64,000 bases of DNA from Siderastrea siderea (lineage: Eukaryota; Cnidaria; Anthozoa; Scleractinia; Rhizangiidae). Where the stretch lies: NCBI GenBank assembly GCA_964030785.1, contig OZ034970.1:21274634-21338633 (forward strand). Reading direction: 5' to 3'. This document shows positions 45,190-57,094 of the stretch, in pieces. The translations under genes and the position numbers were made by a program. The notes under the pieces are model-generated. The model had not been told where the DNA came from. It saw only the letters and a list, made by a program, of their open reading frames with translations, and did no database searches. Every line of letters begins with the position of its first letter. The stretch's first letter is position 1.

Positions 45190-45309
45190 CCCCTAACTCG
45201 CCTTAACTCGCCTTAACTCGCCTTAACTCGCAACTGATAGGCAAGCTTGATTTTTCCTTAACTCGCCTTAACTCGCCTTAACTCGCATTATCTCGCATAA
45301 TCTCGCGGC
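45190..45309 (+). repeat. Subterminal array of AACTCGCC units, right
   Basis: About ten units in the same orientation as the left array, not inverted, although the outer ends of the element are inverted. Confidence 0.93.
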
Positions 45310-45333
45310 GAGTTAAGGTCCCAGAGTAGGCCT

Positions 45334-45674
45334 ACAAGTTGGTCTCTTATCTCTCCAAGAATGCAGTTAAACGTTGCTCGGTTTGTCCTCAAACGCTTTT
45401 TGAATGCTTTATCGTCCTAGTTTCGGTATCCGTTCCTCCACCACGAGGAATCCCTCGGTTCATCTTGAGTTCTTTCTTTTCTTTCTTTCTTGCTGGCCAC
45501 AGCACATAGGCCAAGCGCCTCTGCCATATCAAGTTCTTCATCCATTTCTACCGAAAACCGCTTCCTCGACTGGTTTTGCTTTTTAAAAAACATTTGTGTT
45601 TCCATCTCTTGTATTTGTCGACGACGTCGAGCACAAGTCTTTAGAAGTTGCGATGTAAGCAAAGTTTCCGCCAT
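45334..45674 (-). pseudogene. PIF/Harbinger transposase, N-terminal part separated by the insertion
   Basis: ATG 45674 begins MAETLLTSQLLK. The frame is open to an in-frame TAG at 45417-45419, then continues with DDKAFKKR and FNCILGEIRDQL to the insertion point. A second, independent lesion is thus present (unless TAG is a recent point change). The acidic and basic N-terminus before a WW-type motif is common in this family. Confidence 0.75.
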
Positions 45675-45811
45675 GTTTTCATCTAGGTGGATTTGTTTTT
45701 TCGCGCGAGATTTGTCGCTGAGTTTAGTCGTGTCCAATGTCTTCCGAGAATAGAACCCAGTCTTTTTCAGAAAGTCTTGTTTTTTCTACTTGTTCGTCTA
45801 CTTTAATACGT

Positions 45812-45894
45812 CCCGTTTTTATACCAGACGACATTAACGTCTGAGACGTTAAATACGTCTAGACGACTTTAACGTCTCTAGCATAAAAACAGCC
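45812..45894. repeat. GACGTTAA-type palindrome, candidate right end of the Harbinger-type element
   Basis: CCCGTTTTTATACCAGACG reads inward to its inverse CTAGCATAAAAACAGCC. It resembles 29835-29918 in inverted orientation. Confidence 0.7.
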
Positions 45895-46359
45895 AATGTA
45901 TCGCAAAATTCGCATTTTTTAAAAAGAACTATTTGAACTATGTCAAATACTAATTGATCATATGGTGATGCCTAAAAGTCTTAAAAGGGTCTAAACTGGA
46001 GTGTGAGTTCGTTTATCTCGCTAACCGGATTTGACACTTGTCGAAATAAGGATACCTGTGAAAAAGGAAACAATAATGCCCTTGTCAGGTGGTATACAAA
46101 TTTACACGCGTGTAGCGGTCTGGGGATGTGTACAAAAATTATCCTTCTTTTATTTATTTCTTAAATCTCATCCTATTAAAAAATGACCACTGTCCCCTCA
46201 AAAAGTTTTCATTTGAATGGTCATGCTTCAGGATTTCATCTTCAGTGCCTCGATATAAAAGCTCATTAAGATTAAAGCTTATGACTTGCGTTTGAAGGTG
46301 AGGCATGCGCACATTGTTCACATGACCTTGACCATTCGCAAAAAAAAATACAAGAAATA

Positions 46360-46396
46360 GAGGAGGAGGAGGAGGAGGAGGAGGAGGAGGAGGAGG
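46360..46396. repeat. (GGA)n microsatellite
   Basis: Twelve uninterrupted AGG units. Confidence 0.97.
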
Positions 46397-49300
46397 TGCA
46401 TAAAGCAGAAAGCTACAATTTAAGACACATAATGTTGAAACACTTCCCTCAATGTCACATTCGCCTGGCTGAATTAACGGCTCACCATTCCCCTCAATGT
46501 TGAGTGAACCAATTTTGGTCGTTGGGAGTAGGACTGGGAAAGTGTTCCAACAAATGTATCTGATCTGAGATTGTAGCTCAATTACTTAGTTTTCAAATAA
46601 GTTTGGGGAAGTTTAAAACCATATCGAGGTCCTTCCCACGTAGCAAACCCAACAATAATGGCTTGACTTTGTCAATAAAAAGACAAAGCTTAGCTCCATG
46701 TTCTCCGTTATTTTAAGGTAATGGCAACCGAAACTCGGGAAAAATAAAGTGCCATGGAACATTAAAAGAAAAACATGGAACTAAACCTCATTTGTGTGTG
46801 TTTGATTTTTTCTTCAGTCCTTCTAGTTTTTTTTTCTTTTTGCTAAAACGAAATTCGTCATTTGGACTTAACTGCTAGGATTCCTCGGCTCGTTAAAAAC
46901 TGAAGAGACCTGTGGGATATTACTGATTGAAGATTTCAACCTTTGTTCGTAGGGGTTTGTTTTTCTTCAAACGGATACCACATGTAGTGTTATGTAATCA
47001 TGACGCTCAGCAAAACGGGAAGAAGGTTAATTATATTTGCTGGACATCTTTCTGTGTTAGCAGAAAGCAGTTTTGTAGTCGCATTCAGCGAATGGGACCA
47101 CAATAATTTGGGGAAAGTCTGCGTGAGAATTTTGAAACGAAAAAAATGGTTGTTCTAGCGTCACCTCTTTATATTTTCACTGCGGGCAATTTAATAAAAG
47201 GAATAAAACTTCATAAATTAGTTTCGGTCTCAAACTCTGACAACGATTATGGCTCTTAAATCCGCTCTCTCGAACGGTTCATAGAACCTTCGTCTGCAGC
47301 TGGTTTTTTCTCTACTCCATTTCGAGGTCGCGGTGACTTACCGTTATGTTTATCAGCATATAAAGACAGAAAGAAACGTTTTGTTTGCTGAGTATTATTT
47401 TAATATTAAAAAGCACGTATTAAATGTTCAGCTAACCACCTACATCCAAATTATCTGAAATAGTCCAACCTAACAAAACTAAGACAATCTGGTGACAAAA
47501 ATAACTTTAAAAGGAATGTTTTAAGGAGACAACATACATTTTTTGTGGTTCTACTCTTCGGAATGCTACCGACGAGGACACAGCATTAAATTACATGTAC
47601 AGTCGTTGCTTTCTATTTTTGGAGAAAAATAAAGGGAATATGCTGAATACTGCTTGCTTTAATTCTAGTTTGTATACTCATTGCAAAAACGAACACGGCT
47701 GGCGGCTAATAACGGAAATGACATTTAGTATCCTCCCGTGAGAGTATAAAGAACTGTTTTTAGAACGAGCTGCTGTCCTTTGGGCCTTAATTGAGTTTTC
47801 GATCAGCATTTTAAAAACTATTGGCAGACTTTGTCAAATAGTGGGCTGTTTCTTACTGTCACCTTTGCCGGTTAATTTTTCGTTAATATTCCGTACCCCA
47901 ATTCTTAATCATTTTCCTAAAAATTGAGTGTTTTAGGACGGATAGTCAAAATTCTTCGCACTTGTACACCAATAAAAGAAAAGTCGAACAGAAACAAAAA
48001 ATACAGCTGAAGATCAGTTATCGAAATCACACTTCCTACTTTTCGCTTTCTTTTAATAAACTTACCCTCATGGTTGAAATGGGGACAGCTGTATCTCTAA
48101 ATCTGTTGTGAATTTAACTGCTCTCGGAATTTTTTATTTGTTCTGAAATTCCTTGCTTATGATCCCTGAGGGCTGCTAATAATTGAGTGGTTCAAAAGCA
48201 AAAATAGCTATCCCAAAAGTTACACCTAAAAATTGGCTATTTTGCTTAAAAATGAGATAAGAATTAGCCCCCTACCTAGCTTGTGTTATATACTTTAGAG
48301 TTCAATGAATGATCGTCTGGTTTTGAAAGAAACTTTGACAGCATTGTTTTGTTTAGAGTGGTAATATACAGTTTCATGGGTTGGCCCACTCTGCTTCTGA
48401 GCCCCTTCACTGTATGTTCTACTGTATTTATTAATGAGTTTATTTTCCCACTGAACTTTCGTCTCCTTTCATCTGACCGTCAATTTCTTGAGAAGATTAA
48501 GATGGTAAGTTTTTAAAACTAAAAGGAAAGTTGATTTTATTTTAAGACTTAATGCTAAAACAAAATGAGAAATAAAAATCTTTGCAAAATCAACACGCTG
48601 CAAAACATCTTGGGATAATATAAAACAGCAAGAATTTGTCAAAAAGCAAACGTTTTTGTACTTTGTTTTCCAAAATGGCTTTTTTCCTTTAGCACTTGTT
48701 ATACTTTAATTTTAGGAAGTCTTACCATCCTTAGACATAGGCTTTAAAAACCTGTTAAACTAAGAACTGAAGTTGCTATCATCTCACTTTGGCAAGATGC
48801 TGTTAAAAAATAAAAGCCGTTAATAGGGCTTTATTTTGGCCAAAAGAACAACATTTTGGTAAGAAATACTCTTTATAGTAAGAATATTGCAATGGATAGT
48901 CGATTTATGATAACAAACGTCGAATTTCATACTGCAGTTTTATTGAGAGGACATAAATTCTATCAAATTCAAGAATTAACTAGTGGCAGTTAATTCTGAA
49001 GAATTGCTCAGCTTTTTCCCTCTTATAAAGGATTGAAGCAATGAGTTGTACGTGGTTATGTCAGTACAGGGTGCTGCAGATGGTCCTAAAAAAAGTCATC
49101 TTTGTCGTTGTCTCCATTGTGTGTTTTGAACTGCTTAAACAGTATAAGCTATTACAGTACACGCGTTTTAAATTATCAGTGACGGTTGTCTTCTTTAGCG
49201 CTTTGTTTTCAAGAAGTCCTTTATTCTGACGATGCCAGGGTTCGTCTACCAACACAGACATCAGACCCAAAATACTAATAATAGGAAAAGTTAAGACAGA

Positions 49301-49746
49301 CAATTTTGTCGTCTCCTGCTACCTGTATTAAACTTATGTGGCTTTAATAAATGGATCAACCTTAGCAATATGCGCCTTGTTAGCGTCCATTGTCTTCACC
49401 GGATTGACAGGCTCTCGTGTTTTCGCTTGCCACCAGTTTAATCTCGGTCCTTCCAACATTTTTGCTCTTACATGTTTTTTTTTTCAAACTAGTTTTAACG
49501 TTGGTATCCTTAGAACGCTTCCGATTTTGGTCTCAAAGGCCGTTTTCTGAATGATGGAGCTTGGTTGCTATCGCCTGTTTGATCGTGTCTTTATTTGAGG
49601 CTGACATCTGTTTGCGGCTGGTATGTAGCGACTGCAATTTTTCTTCTGTTTAATTTGTTTTCTTGGTAAGTCTCATTTTGACAATTATCACGACAGTAAA
49701 AGCGCCACATGCACGAATTTAAGAGAAAATAAAATGCTTTATAGTT

Positions 49747-49857
49747 AACAATTATTCACCGAAGTTGAGGTGAATAGTGGCGAATATTATCCGAGCCATG
49801 AAGCGGCGCGGTAAATATCTACCACTCGTCCCGACACTGAGGTAAATAATTGTTTTA
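49747..49857. mobile_element. Short MITE
   Basis: AACAATTATTCACC and GGTAAATAATTGTT are imperfect inverted ends of a 111-bp unit. The 50040-50165 element has similar AATTATT outer ends. Confidence 0.6.
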
Positions 49858-50039
49858 GTTTACACCAAACCAGTGGATAGCCACCACCAAATAGTTACTT
49901 TTTTGCACAATTGCAAACGGGGCAAAAACTCGTCCACCGAAACCAGATCAATGCCAGGAGGTGAAAAGCAAATACTATCCCGAGTTTGGGTAGCCAATTA
50001 GTACAGGCGAAAAGCACTAATTCCTTGTTTGGTATAGGC

Positions 50040-50165
50040 TAATTAACAATTATTCTACGAGGGCGCGCTGGATATCGAATGATAGATAACCAACGAGGCG
50101 CGTAGCGCCGAGTTGGTTATAATCATTTGATATCCAGCAAGCCCGAGTTGAATAATTGTTTTATT
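50040..50165. mobile_element. Palindromic MITE
   Basis: CAATTATTC, CTGGATATC and ATAACCAAC are each matched inversely on the other arm around GAGGCGCGTAGCGCCGAG. A long near-perfect hairpin. Confidence 0.75.
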
Positions 50166-50298
50166 AAAAACTTGACCACTATTTACAAAAAAAATCAGAA
50201 AGAACGGGAAAAATGAGAAAAGAAATTTAAGCGGAACAAGAATCGATCACATGACTGAACGAAAAAGGCGTCAAAACCTTGCGAAGTGTTGCACCGTT

Positions 50299-50634
50299 TC
50301 ATTGCAAAGCTGAATGAATCAACGAAAACTGCTCGAAAGTGAACAAAGTAGCACACGTTTTGGAAAAAAATCTTCTAATTATTGGCTCTGAAATATGGTA
50401 CATGTTTGATTTTTCCTGAACATTGTTGTAATCATCGTTCAAAGCGGATTGAAGCTGTACAATTTCACCATATAGCTGCTGGAGTTGAAACTGAACAAGT
50501 TTGTAATCTGTTCGCACAACGGAGCCATCATGTGCGTGTTTGATCGAACTGAAGACAGAACAAATTTGAACAGTTGAACTTGAAAAGGTATTTTCTATGC
50601 AGCTCAGAAGCAAGATTACTGTAGCGAGGAACAT
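50299..50634 (-). CDS. Possible small secreted protein, 111 aa
   Basis: A true ATG at 50634 starts MFLATVILLLSCIENTFSSS, which looks like a signal peptide with a cut near residues 17-20. It is followed by a polar helix (KLVQFQLQQLYGEIVQLQSA) that could form a short coiled coil. Two cysteines occur in the mature part. The stop is at 50299. Both opposite-strand and neighbouring frames are poor. I do not recognise the family. It may be one exon or the first exon of a larger gene. Confidence 0.4.
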   Translation of the reverse strand: MFLATVILLLSCIENTFSSSTVQICSVFSSIKHAHDGSVVRTDYKLVQFQLQQLYGEIVQLQSALNDDYNNVQEKSNMYHISEPIIRRFFSKTCATLFTFEQFSLIHSALQ

Positions 50635-52286
50635 TAGAATTCACCATCATAGTTTGTTAAACGCAAAGCGCAAAATGCAGTTGTTCTCGGTTTAGAGGTT
50701 GCGGACGGTAATGGTAAAAACAACATTCAAACAACTGGAAAAGCGATTCAACTCCGTTTACATGGCATCCAATTTCTATCTGAGCATTTGGACCTGTTGG
50801 AACACAGAGTTACAACAAGTGCAGGTAAACCAGTGTCCTGATTTTGCATGTTAAAGCCGAAAAACAATCTCGCCCTTCCTTCCTTCTTGGTAGTTTGCAG
50901 CTGTATTTTTTTAGCACTTCTTTAGACTGCTTCATGATTTTCGCACCGACTCGCCATGAATGTGTGATAGTTTTTATTAAATGCTCCAGCCCCATTTCAT
51001 TGTGTTTTATTTTATGTCTTGTCTTGACATTTTGAAGTGGAAATCCTTTCTGATAATACCTATAGTATACCGTTTGCTCAATTTCAATGATCGACGTGAC
51101 GATCGATGAAAGAAATTAATTGTAAACGCAACGCTTAAGAGGCAATGTCCACTAAGACCGAGCGAAATCGAAAATATGTGGCACATGATGAAAAATCAAA
51201 ATCCTCCGTTTTTCGCCCAGAGATACCTTATGGTAGCTCTAGAAACGTGGTGGCATTTTTTTGTTGAGAAACTATTTTTAAACCTCCAAAAAATTGAAAA
51301 CCGTTACCGCACTACGTGTCTCTACAAACACCCCGAATAAACGCGAATCATACCTTCTCGTAAACTTCGCTTTGTTTAATTCGCGTCATGGCAAAATCCT
51401 GTTTTGAGCTTAGAAATTTGCTGTTGAAGAGTTTACAAGTAATTTGAGTTAAATTATTCTTTTGTGGATTAATTTTCAAGGTCATGGCAGGCTGCTGAAA
51501 ACCACTAAAATTCGCTTGCTTTGAATTCTCAGTTTGGCACAGTTTTTCAAGAGAAAGTTTCCCTCCCCGGTAAAACACCGAATCACTTGAAATTCAGAAT
51601 TCTTGAAAGAGGAAATGCCGTTCTTAAACCAGGTTTAAAAATTAGTTTCGGGCTTTTTATCAGCGCCGAATACAAACGCTCTCAAAATCCCGATAATTAC
51701 AACATTAACACGTCAACAATTGGCACATTCCTCCGACCAAATAACCGAAAATGTGGACATTTCTTCTATTTTGGTTGGTATTCGGTTGTAATCCACAGCG
51801 GAAAGGTAATGTCTAGCTCACCTGAATATGGTATTGTCTAAATATCAGGTTCTGTGCGTACTCTTTCCTAATAACCATCTTGGCGTCCGGGGTCAACAAA
51901 GCATCGCGTATTGGCAATCAACCCAAATGACTTATTTCCATCGCGCCTCCTTTTGTTAAAATCAAGAACCTTCAGGAATAAAATGATTTTGCCTTATTTG
52001 AACTTCAAAACAGTTTTCTCCTATAAGACGTCTTTTGTTGATCTGTATTCGTTGCAAAATTTCGAAACGATAATTTCTTCCCGAAAGCTTACAAGCCAGT
52101 TTAGTTTGAGTCACGTAACAAAATGTCACGCACTTGATTTTACCTTACGTCGGGTTTGACCTTGGAGGAGGAAATGCACAGGAAACGAAACAATCAAACA
52201 AACAAACAAAAAAAAGCAAGCAAAAAAACAAACAAACAAAAACAAAGCAATGAGAACTTTGAAAACCTGTGGACCCAAGGACCGAT

Positions 52287-52734
52287 TACCGTCAACTGCC
52301 GCTTGGGCTTATACAACTTTGTAAGGGGTTTTGGGTGGGCTTATAAGCGGAGGGGCTTATATCCGGGGGGGGGGGGGCTTATAAGTTTCGAAATGAGCCA
52401 CAGCAGTGTTGATCGAAAAACTTTTTTAATTTACCAGTTTATAATTAACCTTTGAAACGTCATAATAAATCGAATTCATTTCAATTTTAACAACAAAATC
52501 GAAACTGTAACAACACGAACGTAACCGGAACGTAACAAAACAGAAGCTCAAGAGTTCATCTTCGCAGTGTTCTGTGAGAGTGCTTAATATTAAGGAAACA
52601 GGGAAAACTAGAGGGCGACTTATATCTGGGGGAGCTTATAACCGGTTGTATTTTTTTGTTTACAGGTAGATGGGCCTATAACCGGGGGGGGGGGGCTTGT
52701 AAGCGGTTGGGCTTACAAGTGGCAGTTTACGGTA
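52287..52734. mobile_element. MITE with TACCGTAAACTGCC-type ends
   Basis: TACCGTCAACTGCCGCTTG at the left is inverted as AAGTGGCAGTTTACGGTA at the right. The inside holds GGGCTTATAAGC-type boxes and poly-G runs. Nested within the TTAA-flanked element. Confidence 0.75.
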
Positions 52735-53079
52735 TTTATGTATTTATCAGTATCATTAGAGACAGTGAGGCCTTGTTACTAGGGCTTTGAAAAACAATTA
52801 TTATTAGGTCTCTATGTATTGGTCTTCAAAAATTGGCCAAGACAGGAGAAAGAATGTAAAAATGCTTGTTGAGATTACTCAAACCCAAACCAGGGGTGTG
52901 GCCAGGGGTGCCGGAACCGTTCTTTTCGTTCTTTATAAGCTTGTGAAACCATTTTATGGCAAACCTAGCGGATTACACTTTTATACATGAAACTCAAAAT
53001 TAAGTTAAGTTTGAAATTCAACTCATGTTGAAACTCATCATGACAAGGAGTCCTAATGTTCAGGGCTCTTTGTCGCTTT

Positions 53080-53360
53080 CCGCCTGATCTGAGCAGTGCA
53101 GGTGACGAAGGTGGAGAACCATCCTTGTGACGAATGGCTAACGCTCGAAACGTCAGCTTTCAATCTCTTCACGGTGGCTCAATTTACCTTATCAACTCAG
53201 TTGATAAACACAAAGTTTTGTGTTTCGCTTCCCCACCGATGCAGCACCGCAGTTTCTCTAGAAACTAACTCCCTTGTTTGTCAGGTGACAGTTGGTTGTG
53301 CGATATTTCTCCGCCTTCTTACGGTTGAGGAGAACGAGCTTGGTTTCGCTTAGAGCACTG
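53080..53360 (+). repeat. Penelope-type 3' tail fragment with hammerhead-like motif
   Basis: At 53127-53157 GTGACGA, a short stem around GGCTAACGCTC, and CGAAACGTCAGC form a hammerhead-like core with the first base changed (G for C). CTTCACGGTGGC and ATCAACTCAGTTGATAA follow, as in Penelope tails known to me. No coding part remains. Confidence 0.5.
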
Positions 53361-53392
53361 CTATGGACGGTAGACTATCAGATGACAGGGCC

Positions 53393-53933
53393 TTAAATTT
53401 CAGCGCTTTTATTGGTCTTATAGGTCCCACGCCATATGCTCTTCATACACGGACGGATTCCTTCTTTCAAAACTGTATATTCGAGAGCATGCTCACACCA
53501 TCGATCTTCCAAGTGACCCCCTAAAGGGCTTGCAATGGACGCGCACTGGATGACACTTAATGATGGGGAGTTTAGGAGGATAAATGTATCCGACTTAGCC
53601 TCCACCGGCCTTGCGGTCGCAGGCTCCCTTCCCTCCATGGGGAGGGAAGGGAGCCAGGAGTTTGAACACCACGCCCAGCACTGCTCCTAGTACTCCTGCG
53701 CAAACTATGGTGGCCCTGCAGGCCCTGCAGTGGTAGCAGCCAGCGCTGTCTTGCCGGAAGCTGACTGCCTTCAGGGCTGGTATGGCAGTGTTAATCTGCT
53801 TAATGACGTCTGCCATCACAGCAAGGAATGCACGAAAGTAGGTATGAGAAAAAAGTGTACATACCAGAGCCCACTGGAAGGAAGACACCGATGTGTTGCA
53901 AAATAGCTTTGGACTCCGACTTGCCAATTCCAC
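53393..53933 (-). pseudogene. Fragment of a transposon-type protein with an RQDSAGCYH motif
   Basis: The minus frame contains ADVIKQINTAIPAL then SFRQDSAGCYHCRA and a small hydrophobic stretch. I associate the RQDNAGCYH pattern with large uncharacterised transposon-encoded proteins of invertebrates. A second minus frame (53393-53638) may be its shifted continuation. Too short and broken to classify. Confidence 0.35.
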
Positions 53934-54099
53934 GTTCTGCTCTTCTCACTTTCCCGTTCGAGGCATACTTAGACAGCCCAGGTAGAACTCAACATTACCA
54001 ACGTCGATTAGTTCCCTCTGCGCTATTCCCAGTTAAGAGCGATGGGCTGGGCAAATGGTCCATGTTAAGAATACTAATTAAAAATACTATTGCGCGTGC

Positions 54100-55640
54100 T
54101 TAAAGAAAATCAACGAAGCTCAGCTTCTGAGTGGATATCGCTGATTCCAACGCTGCAAGTGTGACCCGAAAAGTCTTTTTTTGCAACTGGAACAGCAACT
54201 GCTTGTTCATATCGCTTGTAAGAGGCGCAAACGCCTGCAATTAGTTTTTGAAAAGAATAAGTGACCTCTATTCGCAGCCAAGAGAGACGATGGTTTGATT
54301 GGCTATTGTACTCAGTGACAGGGGTCCTGACTGCGAGAACTCCAAAGAACCTATCCTTTTACAATGGCGCGATATAGAGGAAGCGCTCTGCAACTACTGC
54401 GTGTTAAATCTGGCGGTTTCCTTTCTTTTCTTTTTTTTAGAACCAAAATTATCAGTTTTTGAACATTTACTCAAAGCCGATCCGCACTTAAGACATTTTG
54501 TCTAGTTTCCAATAATGTCACACCCGAAATTCTCACACGCCTGATTTCCAACAAGAAAATTATTTCCGCAAATGGCAGCTTCTCGAGGCGCCTTCTTCGG
54601 CGCAACACTGGTGACTTGCAAATATAATATTGAAATCCTTCACCGTGAAATTAATTAGACTGTGGGAAAAATATCCTAAAATGCATTCACACTAGGGAAT
54701 ATTTGCGTCTTGAAAAGTCGGACTCTGTAGTAAGATATAAAAACAATATATCGATGTTTGCTCTTTTAGACTATGATCGGAAGCTAATACTTTCTGCTTC
54801 TGGCGAACACGTGACAATTTTTTCCTCTCGCCAGAGCGTCACAAAATGTACATCTATGTAATCTGCAACTTGTTTTGCACAGGTCAGAATTGTGTGCGGA
54901 ATATGTAGCATCACTCTATTTCACTAGTCGAAAGATATTTCAGGCATAACTTCGGTGGTGTAACATGACACCAAACAGGAGGACGGAATGTGAGTAAACA
55001 AACGCAGTTGTAGCCAAGTGCTACGCATTGAAAACTCACGATTATAGAGAAAAGTGAACTTAAATTTTTTTAGGGAACTTGTAAAAAACAAATGGATGCC
55101 TTTTTTGTTAACCTTCGATATGCTTTAGTTTAAATCATGGGAAAAAAAATCTGCTATCTCTGCGGTTTGTTTCAGTTACGTTGAGGTAGTCCGGCATCTG
55201 GGATGAAAACGGGAAACGGTCATTCCGGTCGAGTTGCTGAAACAAACGCCATCACTATTTACATCTCCTTCTATCTTGTACAATTTCTTTCATAGCTTAA
55301 GTTATTTCAGACGTCGATTTTTTTCCCATTTTTGTAATCCCATCACCAAAACCTATCCTGTGACTTGACCAGAACCCGTTGCGTGACTAAATGAGACCAT
55401 AATAACAGTGCGGTTTCTGAGACGAATGCGGAGTCACTGCAAAGTTATTTAGTTTCTTCAGGGAATTAACACTAAGAGATTTTAAAAATTCATTTGCCAT
55501 TCGTTAAGGGATGTGAATGTGATGCCGGAGTCGTTATTCATTGGATGAAAGTCAATCTGGAGACACCAGGAGATAACGGTCGATTCCACGCTTCAAGATG
55601 GCCCGCCCTTGGACAGTACACCTAAAACTTGACAAAACCT
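54100..55640. other. No recognisable gene
   Basis: Interior of the TTAA-flanked element; nothing recognised. Confidence 0.5.
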
Positions 55641-56355
55641 GGCATTTAGACAAAATCTTATTCAAGGTGAGCTAGATATGACCTTTATCCTGTAGTTTCC
55701 ATCCAAATACCAAAGGAAACAAGGAAAAAATTCCAAGTTTTCGGCTATTCGGTCGGAGGCACGAGCCTATTGTTTGTACTGGTTGACAGGTTAATGCTGT
55801 GATTATCGGGATTTTGAGAGCGTTTGTACTCCGCGCTGATAAAAAGCCCGAAACTAATTTTTAAACCTGATTTTAGAATGGTATTTCGTCTTTCAAGAAT
55901 TCTGAATTTCAAGTGATTTGGTGTTTTACCGGGGCGGAAAACTTTCTCTTGAAAAACTGTGCCAAATTGAGAATTCAAAGCAAGCGAATTTTAGTGATTT
56001 TCAGCAGCTCGCCATGACCTTCAAAATTAATTCACAGACCTAAAACAGGACTCAATTACTTCACACACACTTCAAAAGCAAACCTCCACGTTTAAAATGG
56101 GGGCTTTCTTGGGTGCGAATCAAACAGAGCGAAGTTTACGAGAAGGTATGATACACGTTTATTTCGCGTGTTTACAGGGCGCGTGTGGCGTAAACATGTT
56201 AAAGTTTTTTTTTCGGGCTTAAAAATTTTTTTTCAAGAAAAATTTTCACCACGTTTCTTAGATTACCATAGGGTATCCGTGGAAAATTTATGAGGGAATT
56301 TTATTTCTCATCATGTGCCGCCACTCGGTCGATGTTAGTGGACATTCCCTCTTAA

Positions 56356-57094
56356 TGCTTAAATTTCTATTTCTGCACAGTTTCTTCAAACAATTTTGAC
56401 TTGTGTTAGACGACGCTGTTGGTGATGCTTGTTGGTGACGTTGTTGCAATTTCTGCTTAATTTAAATTTGCTGGCAAGTGATTTTTCTCGTCCATTTTTC
56501 TCGCCAGGTTGCTCGCGAGGAAAAAACTTTCAGCTGATTTGTTCATTTTGTTGTTGAGTGTTCATTGACCATATTTGGTCGGAGCAGGTATATGAGCTGA
56601 TAGCCTAGCTCCGTTGAGCCAATCAAAATGCTAGAAATCCAATATACCTAGTCCAGTTTTTAATAATGTTGGATATTTCGGGCATGAGATTTCGAGACAC
56701 ATCGACAGTGCCTAAGTTTTGAGTTTTTCAATTCTAAGGTCTGAATTTGTTTTCGAGACCAGAAAATATGAATAGTTATTGATCGCTTTAATATCGGAAC
56801 CAACCAATAAATTTGGCGGGCAGCAATATCCACGGCTTTCCTTATTTGAACAGCGTATGTATGTAAGACCGTGAGGGACCTCTCAAGGTGTCAGGATTCT
56901 TCTCTCTGTTGAAGGGAAGTTATTCTTGGCTGGGTTTTCTCTCACCAGCAAGAGAAAATAAAAGTCAGTAGTTATTTGTTGTAATGCCGATGTAAATTAA
57001 CTTATAATTCCAAGTTCACTTCGCGGAGTACAGATTTCCATTTGGTGAAGCACAAAAATTTCATTTTTGCAAAGTAGAGATTTTTATAATTTGA
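56356..57094. other. No recognisable gene
   Basis: AT-rich DNA with no feature I can name. Confidence 0.55.

Larger units (their letters stand above)
38307..45333. mobile_element. hAT-like DNA transposon, 7.03 kb, inserted in the Harbinger transposase
   Basis: The ends AGGCCTACTCTGGGACCTTA (left) and its inverse (right, 45314-45333) are terminal inverted repeats of about 27 bp. ACAAGTT flanks both sides (5-7 bp duplication depending on end definition, shorter than the 8 bp of classic hAT). Just inside are arrays of AACTCGCCTT units. The element encodes a multi-exon hAT-type transposase on the plus strand, with two stop codons. Confidence 0.88.
29835..45894. mobile_element. Composite PIF/Harbinger-type transposon carrying nested insertions
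   Basis: The boundaries are inferred. Similar palindromic ends lie at 29835-29918 and 45812-45894, the right one about 140 bp before the transposase start. Inside are the two genes typical of the superfamily, a MYB/SANT-like protein (plus) and a DDE transposase (minus), in convergent order. Nested within are the elements at 30902-32092, 33884-34700, 35910-36070 and 38307-45333. A 3-bp target duplication was not found, and the left end is less certain than the right. Confidence 0.5.
45895..50298. other. No recognisable gene; microsatellite and MITEs
   Basis: AT-rich DNA. A (GGA)n run lies at 46360-46396 and two palindromic MITEs near the right end (listed separately). Short ORFs at 49041-49303 and 49338-49550 match nothing I know. 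Confidence 0.55.
51139..56351. mobile_element. Old TTAA-flanked element with about 700-bp inverted repeats
   Basis: TTAA at 51135-51138 and 56352-56355 flanks ends that read GAGG(C/G)AATGTCCACTAA inward. Inverted similarity continues through about 51830 and back from about 55650, with many substitutions and indels. TTAA duplication is typical of piggyBac and Kolobok elements. No matching transposase was recognised, and the interior is filled with other repeats. Confidence 0.65.

Noticed and set aside
51521..55978. Two similar ORFs beginning MNSQFGTVFQEKV on opposite strands
   Set aside because: They lie in the inverted repeat arms of the TTAA-flanked element and diverge with indels. Similarity is explained by the repeat, not by coding.
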